The notes beneath the pieces were generated by a model, which was given only the letters and a program-made list of their open reading frames with translations, was not told the DNA's origin and ran no database searches. DNA of 64,000 nucleotides from Ancistrus triradiatus. Taxonomy: Eukaryota > Chordata > Actinopteri > Siluriformes > Loricariidae. The number at the start of each line of letters is the position of its first letter. Position 1 is the stretch's first letter. The position numbers and the translations under genes are program-made. The DNA lies in assembly GCA_025084515.1 (NCBI GenBank), contig JAJAGP010000785.1, positions 1 to 64,000 of the forward strand, given 5' to 3'. Shown here piece by piece: positions 20,877-32,266 of this stretch.

Positions 20877-23800
20877 CGCCATATGAGAATGATGGCGAAC
20901 CGTCAAAACTGAAAAAGATGGGAAGGGACCCAGTTGCAGTTAGCTCCAGATGGTAGTAATGAACCGAAATTAATAAAATAAATGAAACAATCTTCTTCTT
21001 CTTCTTTCGGCTTCTCCCTTTATCAGGAGTCATCACAGCAAGTTAAACGTTTCCACCTCACCCTGTCCTCCACGTCCTCTACTCTCACCCCAACTTTGTC
21101 AGTGCCACTGTCTCTAACCCATACAACAAGGCTGGTCTCACTACTCTCTTATAAATCTTTCCCTTCACTTTTGCTGCGACCCTTTTGTCACACAGCACTC
21201 CTGACACTCTTCTCCACCCACTCCATCCTGCCTGTACTCTCTTCTTTACCTCCTTTCCACACTCCCATTTTCCTGGACAGCTGATCCCAAGTACCTGAAC
21301 TCCTGGACTTCTGGACTCCGTGACCAATGATCCCTGTAGCCTGACTGTTCCACCTGCCTCCCTTTCATTTACACACATGTATTCTGTCTTACTACAGTTG
21401 ACTTTCATTCCTCTCCTTTCCAGATTATACCTCCACCTCTCCAAGTTCTCTTCTACCTGTTCCCTGTTCTCACTACAGATCACAATGTCGTCTGCAAACA
21501 TCATAGTCCACGGCGATACCTGTCTGACCTCATCTGTTAGTCTGTCCATCACCAGAGCAAATAAGAAGGGACTCAGGAGCGATCCTTGATGCAGTCCCAC
21601 CTATACCTTGAAGCTATCTGTCACTCTTACAGCACATCTCACCTCTGTCACGCTGTTCTCATACATGTCCTGCACTAATCTAACATACTTTTCAGCCACT
21701 CGAGACTTCCTCATACACCACCACAGTTCCTCCCTTGGCACCCTGTCATAAGCTTTCTCCAAATCCACAAAGACGCAGTGTAGCTCTTTCTGACTATCTC
21801 TATACTTCTCCATCAGCAGTCTCAAAGCAAAAATCGCATCCATAGTGCTCTTCCTTGGCATGAAACCATACTGTTGTTCACACACTGTCACCTCCTGTCT
21901 GAGCCTAGCTTCCACAACTCTCTCCCAAATCTTCATTGTGTGGCTCATCAACTTTATGCCCCTGTAAGAGCCACAACTCTGTACATCACCCTTCTGCTTG
22001 AAAATCAGTACAAGTTAACTTTTCCTCCATTCCTCTGGCTACTCTCATTCACCAGAATTCCACTAATAATCTAGTCAAAAACACCACTCCCAGCTCTCCT
22101 AGACTTTTCCATACCTCAACCGGTATGTCATCAGGTCCCACTGCCTTTCCGTTCTTCATCCTTTTCAAAGCTTTCCTCACTTCTTCCTCGCTAATCTTTG
22201 CTACATCCTCTTCCACAATTTCTACACCATCCAGCCTTCTTTCCCTTTAATTTTCTACATTCATCAACTCCTCAAAATACTAATTCCATCTTTCCCTCAC
22301 CCTCTTTTCACCTGTCAGTACATTTCCATTTTTATCCTTGATCACCCTGACATGCTGCACATCCTTTCCAGCTCTATCTCTCTGTCTCGCCAGCAGATAC
22401 AACTCCTTCTCTCCTTCCTTACTGTATAACCTTTCATATAACTCATCGTAGGCCTTCTGCTTGGTATTTGCTACCTCCCTCTTTGCCCTTTGCCGCATCT
22501 CCTTGTACTCCTGCCTACTCTCATTAGTCCTGTCCCTGTCCGATTTCTTCTTTGCTGACCTCTTTCTCTGAATAACCTCCTGCACTTCCTCGTTCCACCA
22601 CCAGGTTTCCTTTTCATCCTTTGCCTGTCCAGAAGACACACCCAGTACCTTTCTACCTGTCTGTCTAATTACTGTTGCTGCTACTACCCAGTCATCTGGG
22701 AGCTCTTTCCTATCATCCAAAGCCTTTCTCAGCTCGTCTCTGAACTCCTCACAACATTCTTCCCTTTCTCAACTTCCACCATTTGGTCCCCTGTTCCTTT
22801 GTGGTCCTGTTGGTCCTTTGTCCTCTTCCTCTTTCTAACCACCAGAGCCATCCTGCACACCACCATCCGATGCTGCCTAGCTACACTCTCCCCTGCCACT
22901 ACCTTATCACCAATCTCTTTTAAGCAACCTCTTCTACATAGGATGTAGTCTGCCTGTGTGCTCCTCCCTCCACTCTTATAGGTCACCCTATGCTCCTCTT
23001 TCTTTTGGAAATATGTGTTAACTACAGCCATTTCCATCCTCTTTGCAAAATCCACCACCATCTGTCCTTATAGGTTCTTATCCTTAACACCAAACCTGCC
23101 CATCACTTCCTTATCTCCTTTATTATCTTCACCAACATGACCCTTGAAATCTGCACCAATCACCAGTCTCTCCTCCCTGGGAATGCTCTCAACCACTTAA
23201 TCTAACTCCCCCCAGAATCTCTCTTTCTCCTATAATTCACAGCCAACTTGTGGTGCATAGCCACTAACAACATTCACCATTACACCCTCAATTTCCAGCT
23301 TCAGACATATTATCCTATCTGACACCCTTTTCACCTCAACGACATTCTTTACATAGTCCTCCTTAAGACCACACCAACTCCATTTTCTCTTACTATCCAA
23401 CCACCATGGTAAGAACAGTTTAAAACCCTGCAGCAATGCATCGAGCCTTGCTACCCTTCCACTTTGTCTCCTGCACACACAAAACATCGACCTTTCTCCT
23501 CTGCATCATATCAGCCAGCTCTCTACATTTCCCTGTCATCGTCCCTACATTTAGGGTTGGTACCCTCAGTGCTATATTCTGGCCCCTCCTGATTTCTCTC
23601 TGTCTCCTCACACGCTTCCCTCCTCTTCATCTTCGGCAAACAGTAGTCCAATTTCCGCTGGTACCCTGTTTGCTACCAGTACCAGTGGCGGTCGTTGTTA
23701 ACCCGGGCCGCGACCGATCCGGTATGGTGAAATTATTATGAACTCGCATGTAAATGTTTTACACCGGATGCCCTTCCTGACGCAACCCTCACCATTTATC

Positions 23801-24195
23801 CGGGCTTGGGACCGGCACTAGAAATACCCTGCCTGAGCAATCTAGCGACTGGTTTAAATAAATGAAACAATAATAAATAAAATACAAATAAACAACTGAC
23901 AAAGAAATAAGTGAGACTTTGTGTGTCAGCGAAACTTCCGAATCTGCGAGCAGACGCGCACACAGAAAGCTTAGTCAGTGCCAAAGCGAGCTCTTAAATA
24001 GGGCCACTGACAGGTGTGTGCAATCGTGCCATAATCAAGTAATACAGGCACGATCGCATGGTCTGACGTCACCCATAGCTGAACCAATACTGACCTCTAC
24101 TGTCAGCTTGGCGGAATCCCCAGACTGCAGGAGGGGTACTACATTACAATAGGGATCAACAGTGGCCACTAGCGGCCACTGCATACCCCCTGACA
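20877..24195 (-). repeat. Left LTR, about 440 bp plus an inserted LINE
   Basis: Plus-strand ends TGTTACGATT and CCCCCTGACA. With the RTE and its target duplication removed it is about 440 bp. Compared with the right LTR it lacks about 1.5 kb: 'cagaaagct' joins directly to 'tagtcagtgccaaagcgag'. Confidence 0.75.
20991..23855 (-). mobile_element. RTE-clade LINE, with 15-bp target duplication
   Basis: Minus-strand non-LTR retrotransposon flanked by AAATAAATGAAACAA (20976-20990 and 23856-23870). The 3' end is the (GAA)n-type tail at 20991. From 5' to 3' it shows an endonuclease (about 23611-23230, motif LNVGTMTGK and QETKWKG), a linker (23061-22280), and a reverse transcriptase (21951-21085; FVDLEKAYDRVPREELWW, GLHQGSLLSPFLFALVMD, MMFADDIVIC). 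The catalytic FADD is present. Stops and shifts near 23230, 22729, 22280-21951 and 21600 make it inactive. Confidence 0.9.
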
Positions 24196-25252
24196 GTACC
24201 CCCCCCCAACCGCAACCAGTATCTCCCCTAGCCTGTTTTACACGCTCGGGGTTAAGGAGCTGGCGCACAGAGGGGCGCAGGCACACAGGGCCAGCCTCAA
24301 TGAGGGGGCCCAAAGGAAGGGCGGAGCAGGTCCCGCCAAAAGCACGACCTAGTCCGTGTTCGGGAACAGAGCATAGCTGCTCAGGTTCACAGCTAGGCGG
24401 CGCTATGTGCTCAAGTACGGAGTCAACGAGCGTGGCGAGCCCGTGAACGGAGCGTAGTGGCTCAGGTTCATAGCTAGGCGGCGCTATGTGCCCAAGTACG
24501 GGGTCAACGGGCGCGGCGAGCTCGGGAACGGAGCGTAGTGGCTCAGGTTCGCAGCTAGGCAGCGCTATGTGCCCAAGTACGGAATCAACGGGCGCCGCGA
24601 ACTCCTTTAATAAAGCCGACCTGGCCGAGATCTGCTCTAGTAGAGCAGACAGTCTCGAGGCGGGCTGGATCTCGGTGACTTTAATTGACCTCCTCCTGGC
24701 CTGGAGGAGACGAGACTCGGCCTCCAAGGCCAGTTCATACAGCTTATGAATGGAGGAAGGCGGCTCGATCAAGCTCGTCCTGCACTTCCTCGTTGAGAGC
24801 CAAAGTAAAGTGGGTCATTAAGGCCCGATCATTAAACCCGGAGGAGCCGGCTAGGGCACTGAATTCCCCCACAAACTCCGAGACCAACCTGGAACCCTGT
24901 CTGAGATCAAGGATCGCAGGAGGTCTCAGAGAATTGACCCGTGGCCGAGGGGCCATCTCCATGCGGGGGATGCAGTTAGAGGCAGGGTCAGACCCAAATT
25001 CCCGGTCACTTACTGCAGTAGATGGCCAAGGCTGAGACCGGGGAGGGCATCGACGCCGTCTGCGTCGGGGACTGGGTGCCTCTACAGGTTTGGGGAGCAA
25101 AAAAAAGGCCATCCTCGAACTAAGGTAGCTTGCAGGGCCACCAAAGGCTAGCCGGGAACCGGGGAGTGAGATCCGCCAGGAACAGTGAATGGGGACCTCC
25201 ATACTGGAGGTCCAGGAGCTAACGCTGGGTCCCTTTACTGGTCGCACCATTC
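24196..25252 (-). pseudogene. gag-like remnant of the LTR element
   Basis: Two minus-strand frames (25289-24744 and 24772-24035) meet near 24760. The first part is a gag/capsid-like region (motif LVSEFVGEFSALAGSSG, THFTLALNEEVQDELDR) and the second begins PPSSIHKLYELALEAESRL. These match the style of teleost gypsy gag proteins. A repeat block follows (24378-24620). No zinc knuckle, protease or polymerase follows before the LTR, so the element is non-autonomous or internally deleted. Confidence 0.65.
24378..24620. repeat. 81-bp tandem repeats in the gag region
   Basis: Three units, with 'tcaggttc(a/g)(c/t)agctaggc' at 24381, 24462 and 24543. On the minus strand they give 27-residue repeats of the PVDSVLGHIAPPSCEPEPL type. 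Confidence 0.85.
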
Positions 25253-25581
25253 TGTTACTGAAAACTGAAAAAGATGGGCAGGGACCCAATTGCAGTTAGC
25301 TCCAGATGGTAGTAATCAACCGAAATGAATCAAATAAATGAAACAATAATAAATGAAATACAAATAAACAACTGACAAAGAAATAAGTGAGACTTTGTGT
25401 GTGTCAGCGAAACTGCCGAATATGTGAGCAGACGTGCACACAGAAAGCTCACGGCCGCGCCTGCAGGGGCAGAGAAAGGCGGAGTCAAATCCCCCGCCAA
25501 AGGCACGAAGCACGGCAGCGTTTTGTACGCATCGACGTGCTTTAACCAAAGTGGAAGTCTCCCTTTTTAATGTGCTCAAAT

Positions 25582-26215
25582 GTGATTTAATTGAGAAATA
25601 CTCCTAATAAGCAGGAGGGGAAACAGCGCTTGATGCACGGCTGCCTTAACGTGCTCTAAGGTGAATAAACTAAGAAAAACTCCTTCTAAACTGGAGAGGA
25701 AACAGCGCTTGAAGCGCGGCTGTCTTAACACGTTCTAGTGTGATTTAACTGAGAAATACTCCTTATAAGAAGGAAGGGAAACAGCACTAGAAGCGCTGCA
25801 GTGTTGATGCGCTGTAGTGTGATTTAACTGAGAAATACTTCTTATAAGCAGGAGGGGAAACAGCGCTTGAAGCGCGCCTGTGTTAACACATTCTAGTGTG
25901 ATTTAACTGAGAAATACTCCTTATAAGAAGGAAGGGAAACAGCGCCAGAAGCGCAGGAGCATTGAACACACTGACGTGATTAAATGGGGAAGCCTTCCTT
26001 CTAAACAAGGCTGGGATCGGCACTGAAGCCTGGCAGCCTTCAAACACACTGACGTGATCAAATGAGAAAGCATTCCTTTTTTAAACTAACAGAGACAAGC
26101 GCTAGAGGAGCGCGTACGTTTACACACACGCACACACGTGATAAACTCAGGAAATCTCTGCATGAAATAAGGCAGAGACCGGCGTTCGAAGCGAGGCAGC
26201 GTTCAAGTGCGGAGT
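25582..26215. repeat. Minisatellite, about 79-bp units
   Basis: Unit starts (gtgatttaactgagaaatac or variants) fall at 25582, 25661, 25740, 25818, 25898, 25976, 26054 and 26138. Each unit carries '(gga)ggggaaacagcgcttgaagcgc'. The last units are the most diverged. Confidence 0.88.
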
Positions 26216-26958
26216 AGGCGACAAACGAAAGACAAAAGGAAAGTATAGAAAGATTATAGGGAAAAGAAAACTCAATAAGGCGCCTGACAGCGCGGGGGGA
26301 GAGTTGGAACGGGAAGCCGAAAGCGCTCAGTGTGGCGAGCTGAGTCCAAATAAGTTTGGCGAGTGAGCGCACTCTATGAATCACTCTCCACCAAAATTCA
26401 GGGCTGCATGGAATGCAGCCTGAGCGTGAGAGCGATGTCGCGCTGTGCAGGCTTCAGAGACTATATTTAATCTCTGAAGTGGCGCGATGCGATTCACGGT
26501 ACTGTGTACGTGACACAGCATGAATCGGACGCGCATAACACGGACGAGAGCGGGGAACAATCCTGCCGCTCGGAACCGCGGCTGAAAAGCACGGAGGGAG
26601 ACAATTCCAGTGAGGGATACGTGGGGGCTGGCAACGCTGGAGCGGGCGAGCCACTTAACGCCGGAGCGAAACCGCGAACAGGCGGTAGGAGCGAAAACTC
26701 GGCCGGATCTGACCCTACACTAACACTATGCCCTGGATTACCTCCGAATCTCCAGATTCGTACACCGGCTGAGCCCCTAAAGTGGGCCCAGTCTACCAAA
26801 GTCCCTAACACCGACCGTGACCAAAGCAGCAGCGTGAATGAGACTCCCGAAAGTCTCTTAACAGAAACCGTAGCGTCCCTAAGCACAACAAAAACTTGGC
26901 ACAGACGCCATGGGTTTCAGCGAAAGTAGTAAGGAGCGAAGGCGGTGGTGCGACACCT

Positions 26959-27190
26959 GTCAGTGCCAAAGCGAGCCCTTAAATAGGGCCACTGACAGGT
27001 GTGTGCAATCGTGCTATGGGTTGGGATCCTCAGACCATGCGATCATGCCTGTATTACTTGATTATAGCACGATTGCACACACCTGTCAGTGGCCCTATTT
27101 AAGGGCTCGCTTTGGCACTGACAGGTGTGTGCAATCGTGCTATAATCAAGTAATACAGGCATGATCGCATGGTCTGAGGATCCCAACCCA
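26959..27190. repeat. Inverted duplication inside the right LTR
   Basis: Arm 26959-27016 (tcagtgccaaagcgagccc...gtgctat) is matched in reverse complement by 27064-27121, and the 46-bp spacer between them is the reverse complement of 27144-27190. So about 105 bp of LTR is copied in inverted order next to its source. Confidence 0.85.
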
Positions 27191-27330
27191 TAGCTGAACC
27201 AATACTGTCAGCTTGGCGGAATCCCCAGACTGCAGGAGGGGTACTACACTACAATAGGGATCAACAGTGGCCACTAGCGTCCACTGCATACCCCCTGACA
27301 GTAAAATATATTGCATGGATTATGTACACA

Positions 27331-27523
27331 AACGAACAACTCAGTGGCCCTGATCAAATGGAAAATGGGAATAGCCATTGAGTGATGGTGGCATGGACAA
27401 TTTTGAATTACTATCAATGATGACAGTGCTGAAGTCATGAAAACCAATGAAAGTAAAGATGATAATGAACTCAAGGAGAGGAAAACGAATGATGGAGCAC
27501 CACAAGAACAGATGATCTTAAAG
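27331..27523 (+). pseudogene. Decayed acidic linker exon
   Basis: Resembles the acidic exons (gaacaactcagtggccctgatcaaatgg...ctcaaggagaggaaaacgaatgatggagc) but the acceptor AG and the donor GT are missing and a stop interrupts it. The gypsy-like element inserted just upstream. It marks a tail whose other exons are gone. Confidence 0.6.
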
Positions 27524-28170
27524 TATTTTTAAATCTTAGGTTTCTTAGTTTTCCATGTATTTTTGATATTATTTTACATTGGTCAGTATTGGACATGGAC
27601 AGAACCAAGTTTATATTACACTGTTAGCAAGTGAAAGCTAAATTATTTTAATTTATACCTCTAATGTGGAGACACCCCTGGTTTCTGCCGTGTATTCCAC
27701 TCCTTCGAGATACGCACATTTTAAACATGTACCAAGCTCAAACCCACACTTCAGTGACAGGAAAGCCAGCTCTGGACTTCAGGTGCCAATAACCAATCAT
27801 CTAGACTCAAGGGTCCGTGAAACCTAGACTTAACAGTGCCACTCATCAACGCAATCACTGGCAAATCTCACCCTGCTAGAGGCAGGATAGGAACCAGGGA
27901 TGTTCAGCAGTGGGAATCAGTGAGACCTAGTGGTAGAGTGCTGGTTTGTATCCTGGTATTCCAGGAACACACACTTTAGGTTTCTGGATGTGAGTTTCCC
28001 CAGATGTTTCTCTTTTCCTGGGGTAAGGGCTGGGTAAATTGTATCACGTGATTCCGACCAAAGGTGCCCCCACGGCACAATAACAGAATATGAAATGTAA
28101 GGTTTAAGCTGAGATAACTTCTTAATCGCAAAGATAAAGGATGTAACTTAACTACATCAACTGTAACTAA
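27524..28170 (+). other. Tail intron sequence ending at a recombination junction
   Basis: Contains the repeated intron block (27780-28100) and then the 'actacatcaactgtaactaatc' sequence that normally precedes tail exons. At 28170 it switches without transition to head long-exon sequence. Confidence 0.6.
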
Positions 28171-28761
28171 TCAGCTGGCTTCAGCAGCCTGATCTGCTCC
28201 TGATAAAACAGCAGAAATACCTGAAGCCTTCAGAAATGCAAGAGACCGATGATAATCCACTTAATCTAGATCATAAGGCAAGATCGTCACCTGACCTGAT
28301 GAGCATGAGGAAAAACTTCAACGTTTTTATGAACTTGATGACTTCGAACAACAGCCAGTCCACCAAGTTTATCATCTCGAGTTTGCTTGAAGCTCCAGAA
28401 TCTTGTTCAGGTTCATGCATTATGGTGTATGAAAGCGGATGTGATGTAGCTACATGTTTTGAGCCTCCATCACAACTACCCAGTCCAGTCACTGAATGTG
28501 TCTCACATCACAGCATTACAGTAAAATTGGACCTGACATGTGATGCTACAGTTCAGAGGAAGTTACTGTACAAGATGAAACAAGAGAAAGATTGGAAATC
28601 TCAGCCTGTCCATCATGATACAGTTACACTGACGGATCTTCAACATGATACCGAGTACGAGTTAAAATGTGAGGCAGTATCAGGAAAACCACGGTACACG
28701 GCCGAAAGTGATATAATCACATTCAGGACTTCATCTCATGATTCAACCAAAGAGGTGGAAG
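28171..28761 (+). pseudogene. Head copy B: 3' part of an SNTX-like long exon
   Basis: Only the thioredoxin-like end and the FN3-like region are present, open for about 197 codons and ending at a normal phase-1 donor (gtacgt, 28762). The first about 1.1 kb of the exon and all upstream exons are missing; tail intron sequence joins directly at 28170. There is no acceptor at the junction. No full head product is possible from this locus. The intact FN3 reading frame is probably a sign of recent origin and not of use. Confidence 0.8.
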
Positions 28762-29110
28762 GTACGTACTAGAACTGTGATGATAGAATTGAGCCGATGG
28801 TAGAATGAGTGTGGCAGTAGATGATGAACTGTTTTAGACTCAGGTTGTTAAGAGTCCAGACAGTGCCACATAAAATATGTAAGGCCATGAAAATGAATGT
28901 AGTTTAAATAATGTGGTTTAGTTCCAGCTAGCTAGCAAACCAGTGCAACCGTTAGGTGAAAAGGAAAAAAACTGAAGTCTATTGCAGTCCTGTAATGGGC
29001 ACACCCTTGGTCTGTCACGTGACCACAGACCCATCTGGAGCCTCTGGCATAGTGATTCACACACATACATGTTCATAACTAACATGCCAGGAACCCAAAC
29101 ACACTGAACT
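28762..29110 (+). other. Intron after head B
   Basis: Matches the intron after heads A and D (compare 20040-20330 and 53502-53900). Nothing coding recognised. Confidence 0.55.
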
Positions 29111-29370
29111 TTATGGTGCCAGGAAACTGGATTCTGTAAGTGTGGGACGGTGAATCATCCTCCTGAAAGTGTCCCTCTGCCAGAGGGTAAACAGTTGCCA
29201 TGAAGGCTTGAACTTGTTTATGTAAGCCCTACAATCCAAACGACCATTAACAGGTATCAGAGGACACAGGATGTGCCAAGATGACATTCCCCACACCATT
29301 ACTCCACCTCCACCAGCCTGAACTGTTGACACCTGACAGGAACGAGGCACTGATACATGTTTTGTTTGGG
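29111..29370 (-). mobile_element. Decayed Tc1 transposase fragment (minus)
   Basis: The minus strand reads VQAGGGGVMVWGM and SWHILCPLIPVNG, the block between the first two catalytic positions of a Tc1 transposase. No ends found. Confidence 0.7.
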
Positions 29371-29610
29371 ATCCAACGATGGTCGGGTTCGAGTTTGGAG
29401 GGCTTATGATGAGCCCTTCAGTCCTTGCTGTGGAGCGATACACTGCCCCAACAGCTGGTGTGATGATCTGGGGAGTCATCGCAATACGAAAGTCGGTCAC
29501 CTCTAGTAGTGATATAAGGGACATTATACCACAGTTAGTTCCGACCCGCAATCTGAGAGACGTCTTCCGCCGTTACATTATTGACCATAACGGCACTGTG
29601 ACCGGCCCTC
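29371..29610 (+). mobile_element. Decayed Tc1 transposase fragment (plus), left part
   Basis: The + strand reads ERYTAPTAGVMIWGVIA and further helices to 29610. The likely continuation with the final acidic motif (SPIKHLWDQLRHQLQ) is at about 30700-30770, so the two parts belong to one old element split by the insertion between them. Confidence 0.6.
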
Positions 29611-30640
29611 TATAAGTATTAATCCGCGGCACACACGTAACCTGGCATTGACGCCCGCCAGAAAAAGCAGTCAAGTTATACTGAGTAAAATGAAAGTTAA
29701 CACTTTATAAAATCTATTGGTTTTGAAAACGATATGAATTTGGTAACGATGAAGCTATTAATGACCAACCTGAGCCAAAGATTTATCACCTTAGGATTTG
29801 GAAGCGCTGGAAAAGCGAAACAAAGTCAGTACTTTAAAAATCAATCGTCTCCCGCGCTCTTAATGGATTCACAGCTCGACTGAAGAGCAACGAGACTGAA
29901 GAACAGTTTTGGTCCCATCAACAAAAATGACCTGAATCAGCTTCATCCCTCACAAAGACGTCGTTTGCTGGACTTAAATTCTGCATCTTTCATTAAACAC
30001 CATGCACGGCTAATCGGGCGTTCATTGATCTGACAGGTTTGTTATCTGTAAGTCCAGCTCTAACCCAGAGAAGCTGCTGATGCTCTGTAACTCTGCTGTT
30101 ACATTTCTGACTGATAAGATTAACATTAAGAGCTTTATCATACAAATTTGTAATCACTAATCAAACGGGATCTTAGACTTTGGTTATAACACCGGGATGT
30201 GACTCCGATTTGCTTCAGTCGGTAGAATAGTGGATCTTAGTAACAGCTTGCTTGTAAACCCGACTCATTTTATTTGCTGAATGTAAATAAACTTTCTCTT
30301 TAATAAATTAAAACTTACCAATCGATATATTTGTGTTTATTGTCTGAATAATAAACAGTTATGGGTAATTCTGTTCCTAGACTTTAATGCCGTGAGGTAA
30401 CGATAGAATGGAACTATTTTACCTCGCGGAAGGGTGATAAACGTTTTTTTAATCGTTTTTTCTGTCCTTTTTATCTTAAAATCTAACAATAAATGATAAA
30501 CGATAACGGAACTGTGGTATAAAAGCAATAAGGCACTCGAGGTGGCTAACAACACCTCTTTCCTGTGATATATTCACAATAATGCACACCCTCTCCTACC
30601 TTATTGCTTTACTAACAGTTCAACGATATGTGCTGAAAGG
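29611..30640. other. Unclassified ~1.0-kb insertion
   Basis: Separates two halves of a Tc1 relic. It is AT-rich with no open frame beyond 72 codons. The right end has nested inverted repeats: aagcaataagg (30523-30533) pairs with ccttattgctt (30599-30609), with gaggtg/cacctc inside. It also contains several AATAAA and 'gataaacg' repeats. I could not match it to a known element family. Confidence 0.45.
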
Positions 30641-30920
30641 TTTCACAGGAATGCAAGGGTTTCACAGGAATGTCTCCACCAGATTGTAACACTTCCTTGG
30701 CCTACCTGGGTTGCCATATTTATCGCCAATAAAACATTTATGGGACCAGCTAAGACACCAGCTTCAACAAACCTATGAGCGTGCAGGATCTACAGGCCCA
30801 GCTGCAACATCTGTGAGCACATGTGACAGAAGATACCATACAGAACCTGTCTGCCTCCATGCCCAACCATATCTCATCTTGTATCCAGGCTAGAGATGAC
30901 CTAACAAGGTAGTAGAACCT
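30641..30920 (+). mobile_element. Decayed Tc1 transposase fragment, right part
   Basis: Encodes SPIKHLWDQLRHQLQ (final catalytic motif region with Glu changed to Lys) and a C-terminal tail. It continues the fragment at 29371-29610. Confidence 0.6.
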
Positions 30921-31741
30921 CCTTTCAACTGTGCAAACCCACACTTCAGTGCCAGGAAAGCCAGCTCTGGCTACAGGCAGGATAAGAACCAGGGTGGTTC
31001 AGCAGAGGGAACCAGTGTGACCTAGTGGTAGAGCGCGGTTTGTATCCAGCCTGTAACCTGGTGAGGTCTGTCAGTTGGTTACTGCTTACTTTAGACCAGG
31101 AGCTGGGTTTCCAGGAACCGAAAGTTTGCGCTTCATATGTGTTTCCGGATGTGTGTTTCCCAGTGGTTTCTCTTTTCTTGGGCTATGGGCTGGGTAAATC
31201 GTATCACACGATTCCGACCAAGGGTTTCCTATGACACAATACCAGAATAATTCTGTCAGCCAAGAATGGAAAGTTGACGCAAAAGTCGGAACAGGGTCAC
31301 CAAATCTGGACAGTTGAAGACTGGAAAAACACAGCTTGGTCGGATGAATCTTGAATATGGCACCAACAGCATGAATCCATGGGTTCAACCTGCCTTTTAT
31401 TAAAAGTCCAGACTAGTGGAAGTTGTGTAACAGTTTGGCATATGTTTTCTTGTTAAGGAATTCCATAGCAAATTCTCAAGCAGATGTAAGTTTAAGACGA
31501 TGTTGGGCATGAAAAAAGGCATAAAAATTAAGAAACAGTCACACAATCCAGACTGGTAGATTCAAAAAAGAAGTGACACAATGGGCCAAAGAACAAAATT
31601 AAGACTAATAAATTTGTGTTTCTAGAAGAAGGAGATGCACAAAGAATAATTGCTAACAGAATCTAACAGAGTCGCTGAGAGTGTAATAGATCTGCAGATG
31701 TTGGGAAGTACTTTCATAATATTCATGTATTATACACACAG
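30921..31741 (+). other. Repeated tail intron block with Tc1 relic
   Basis: Same block as 1179-2026. At 31290-31400 the + strand reads WTVEDWKNTAWSDES and HESMGST, an old Tc1 catalytic region with stops. The last part is the intron before the first acidic exon of tail copy 3. Confidence 0.6.
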
Positions 31742-31945
31742 GAACACAACACAGTGACCCGGATCAAACAGAGAATGGGGATAACCAGAGTGATGATGGC
31801 AGTGACAGTTCTGAAATACTATCATTGATGACAAATATTACCAATGCTGACAGCAATGAAGTGATGAAAACTGATGCAAGTAAAGATGATAAAGTCAAGG
31901 AGAGCAAAATGAATCATGGAGAACCACAAGTACAAATGATCCCAG
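31742..31945 (+). CDS. Tail copy 3, acidic linker exon 1
   Basis: 204 nt (68 codons), acceptor cacag, donor gtatga, phase 1 both sides, open in the expected frame. The product is Asp/Ser/Asn-rich. It is 14 codons longer than the linker exon of copy 1, with an inserted stretch around the LSLMTNITNADSNE motif. It is the first of three consecutive linker exons in this copy. Confidence 0.5.
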
Positions 31946-32266
31946 GTATGACCTCAAAATAATAATTTTAGGTATGATCTTAAAGTATTTTAAAGTAGCA
32001 ATTATTTTACATTTGTCAATATTTGATGGACAAAACGAAGTTTACAATGTATTACTGTTAGAAACTGAAAATTAAATTACCTAAGTGTATATCTCTAATG
32101 TGGGGACACCCCTGGTTTCACCGAGTATTCCACTGAGCACTGAGACTCAGTAGCCTATGGGGAAGTGTAACATTCATGAAATGCATATTTTAAACCAAGC
32201 TCAAGTGAAGACTAAGAGTACTTTCATAATATTCAGTAAAATGTATTGCTTGGATGATAGACACAG

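Larger units (their letters stand above)
20877..27300 (-). mobile_element. Ty3/gypsy-like LTR retrotransposon (minus), gag relic, no pol
   Basis: Two related LTRs (20877-24195 including a nested LINE, and 25253-27300) bound only 1.06 kb of internal DNA. On the minus strand, a primer-binding-like gaatggtgcgaccagtaaaggg follows the right LTR and a purine tract (about ggttggggggggtac) precedes the left LTR. The internal part encodes gag-like frames only. It inserted at attcagt/gtaaaatat; the target is intact at 54385. I cannot define a clean target duplication longer than 2 bp. Confidence 0.8.
25253..27300 (-). repeat. Right LTR, about 2.05 kb
   Basis: Same ends as the left LTR (TGTTACTG...CCCCCTGACA) but almost five times as long. 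The extra DNA (about 25450-26955) contains the 79-bp minisatellite and a GC-richer stretch with an unrecognised open frame (26886-26494 minus). Its last ~350 bp contains an inverted duplication. Confidence 0.7.

Noticed and set aside
20982..21600. Plus-strand ORFs of 89-100 codons
   Set aside because: They are antisense shadows of the RTE reverse transcriptase.
26494..26886. 130-codon ORF in the right LTR
   Set aside because: No recognisable motif, inside LTR-specific repeat DNA, and absent from the left LTR.
20871..27306. Clean target duplication for the gypsy-like element
   Set aside because: With TG...CA ends only GT is shared (attcagt/gtaaaat); a 4-bp CAGT duplication would require non-standard ends.
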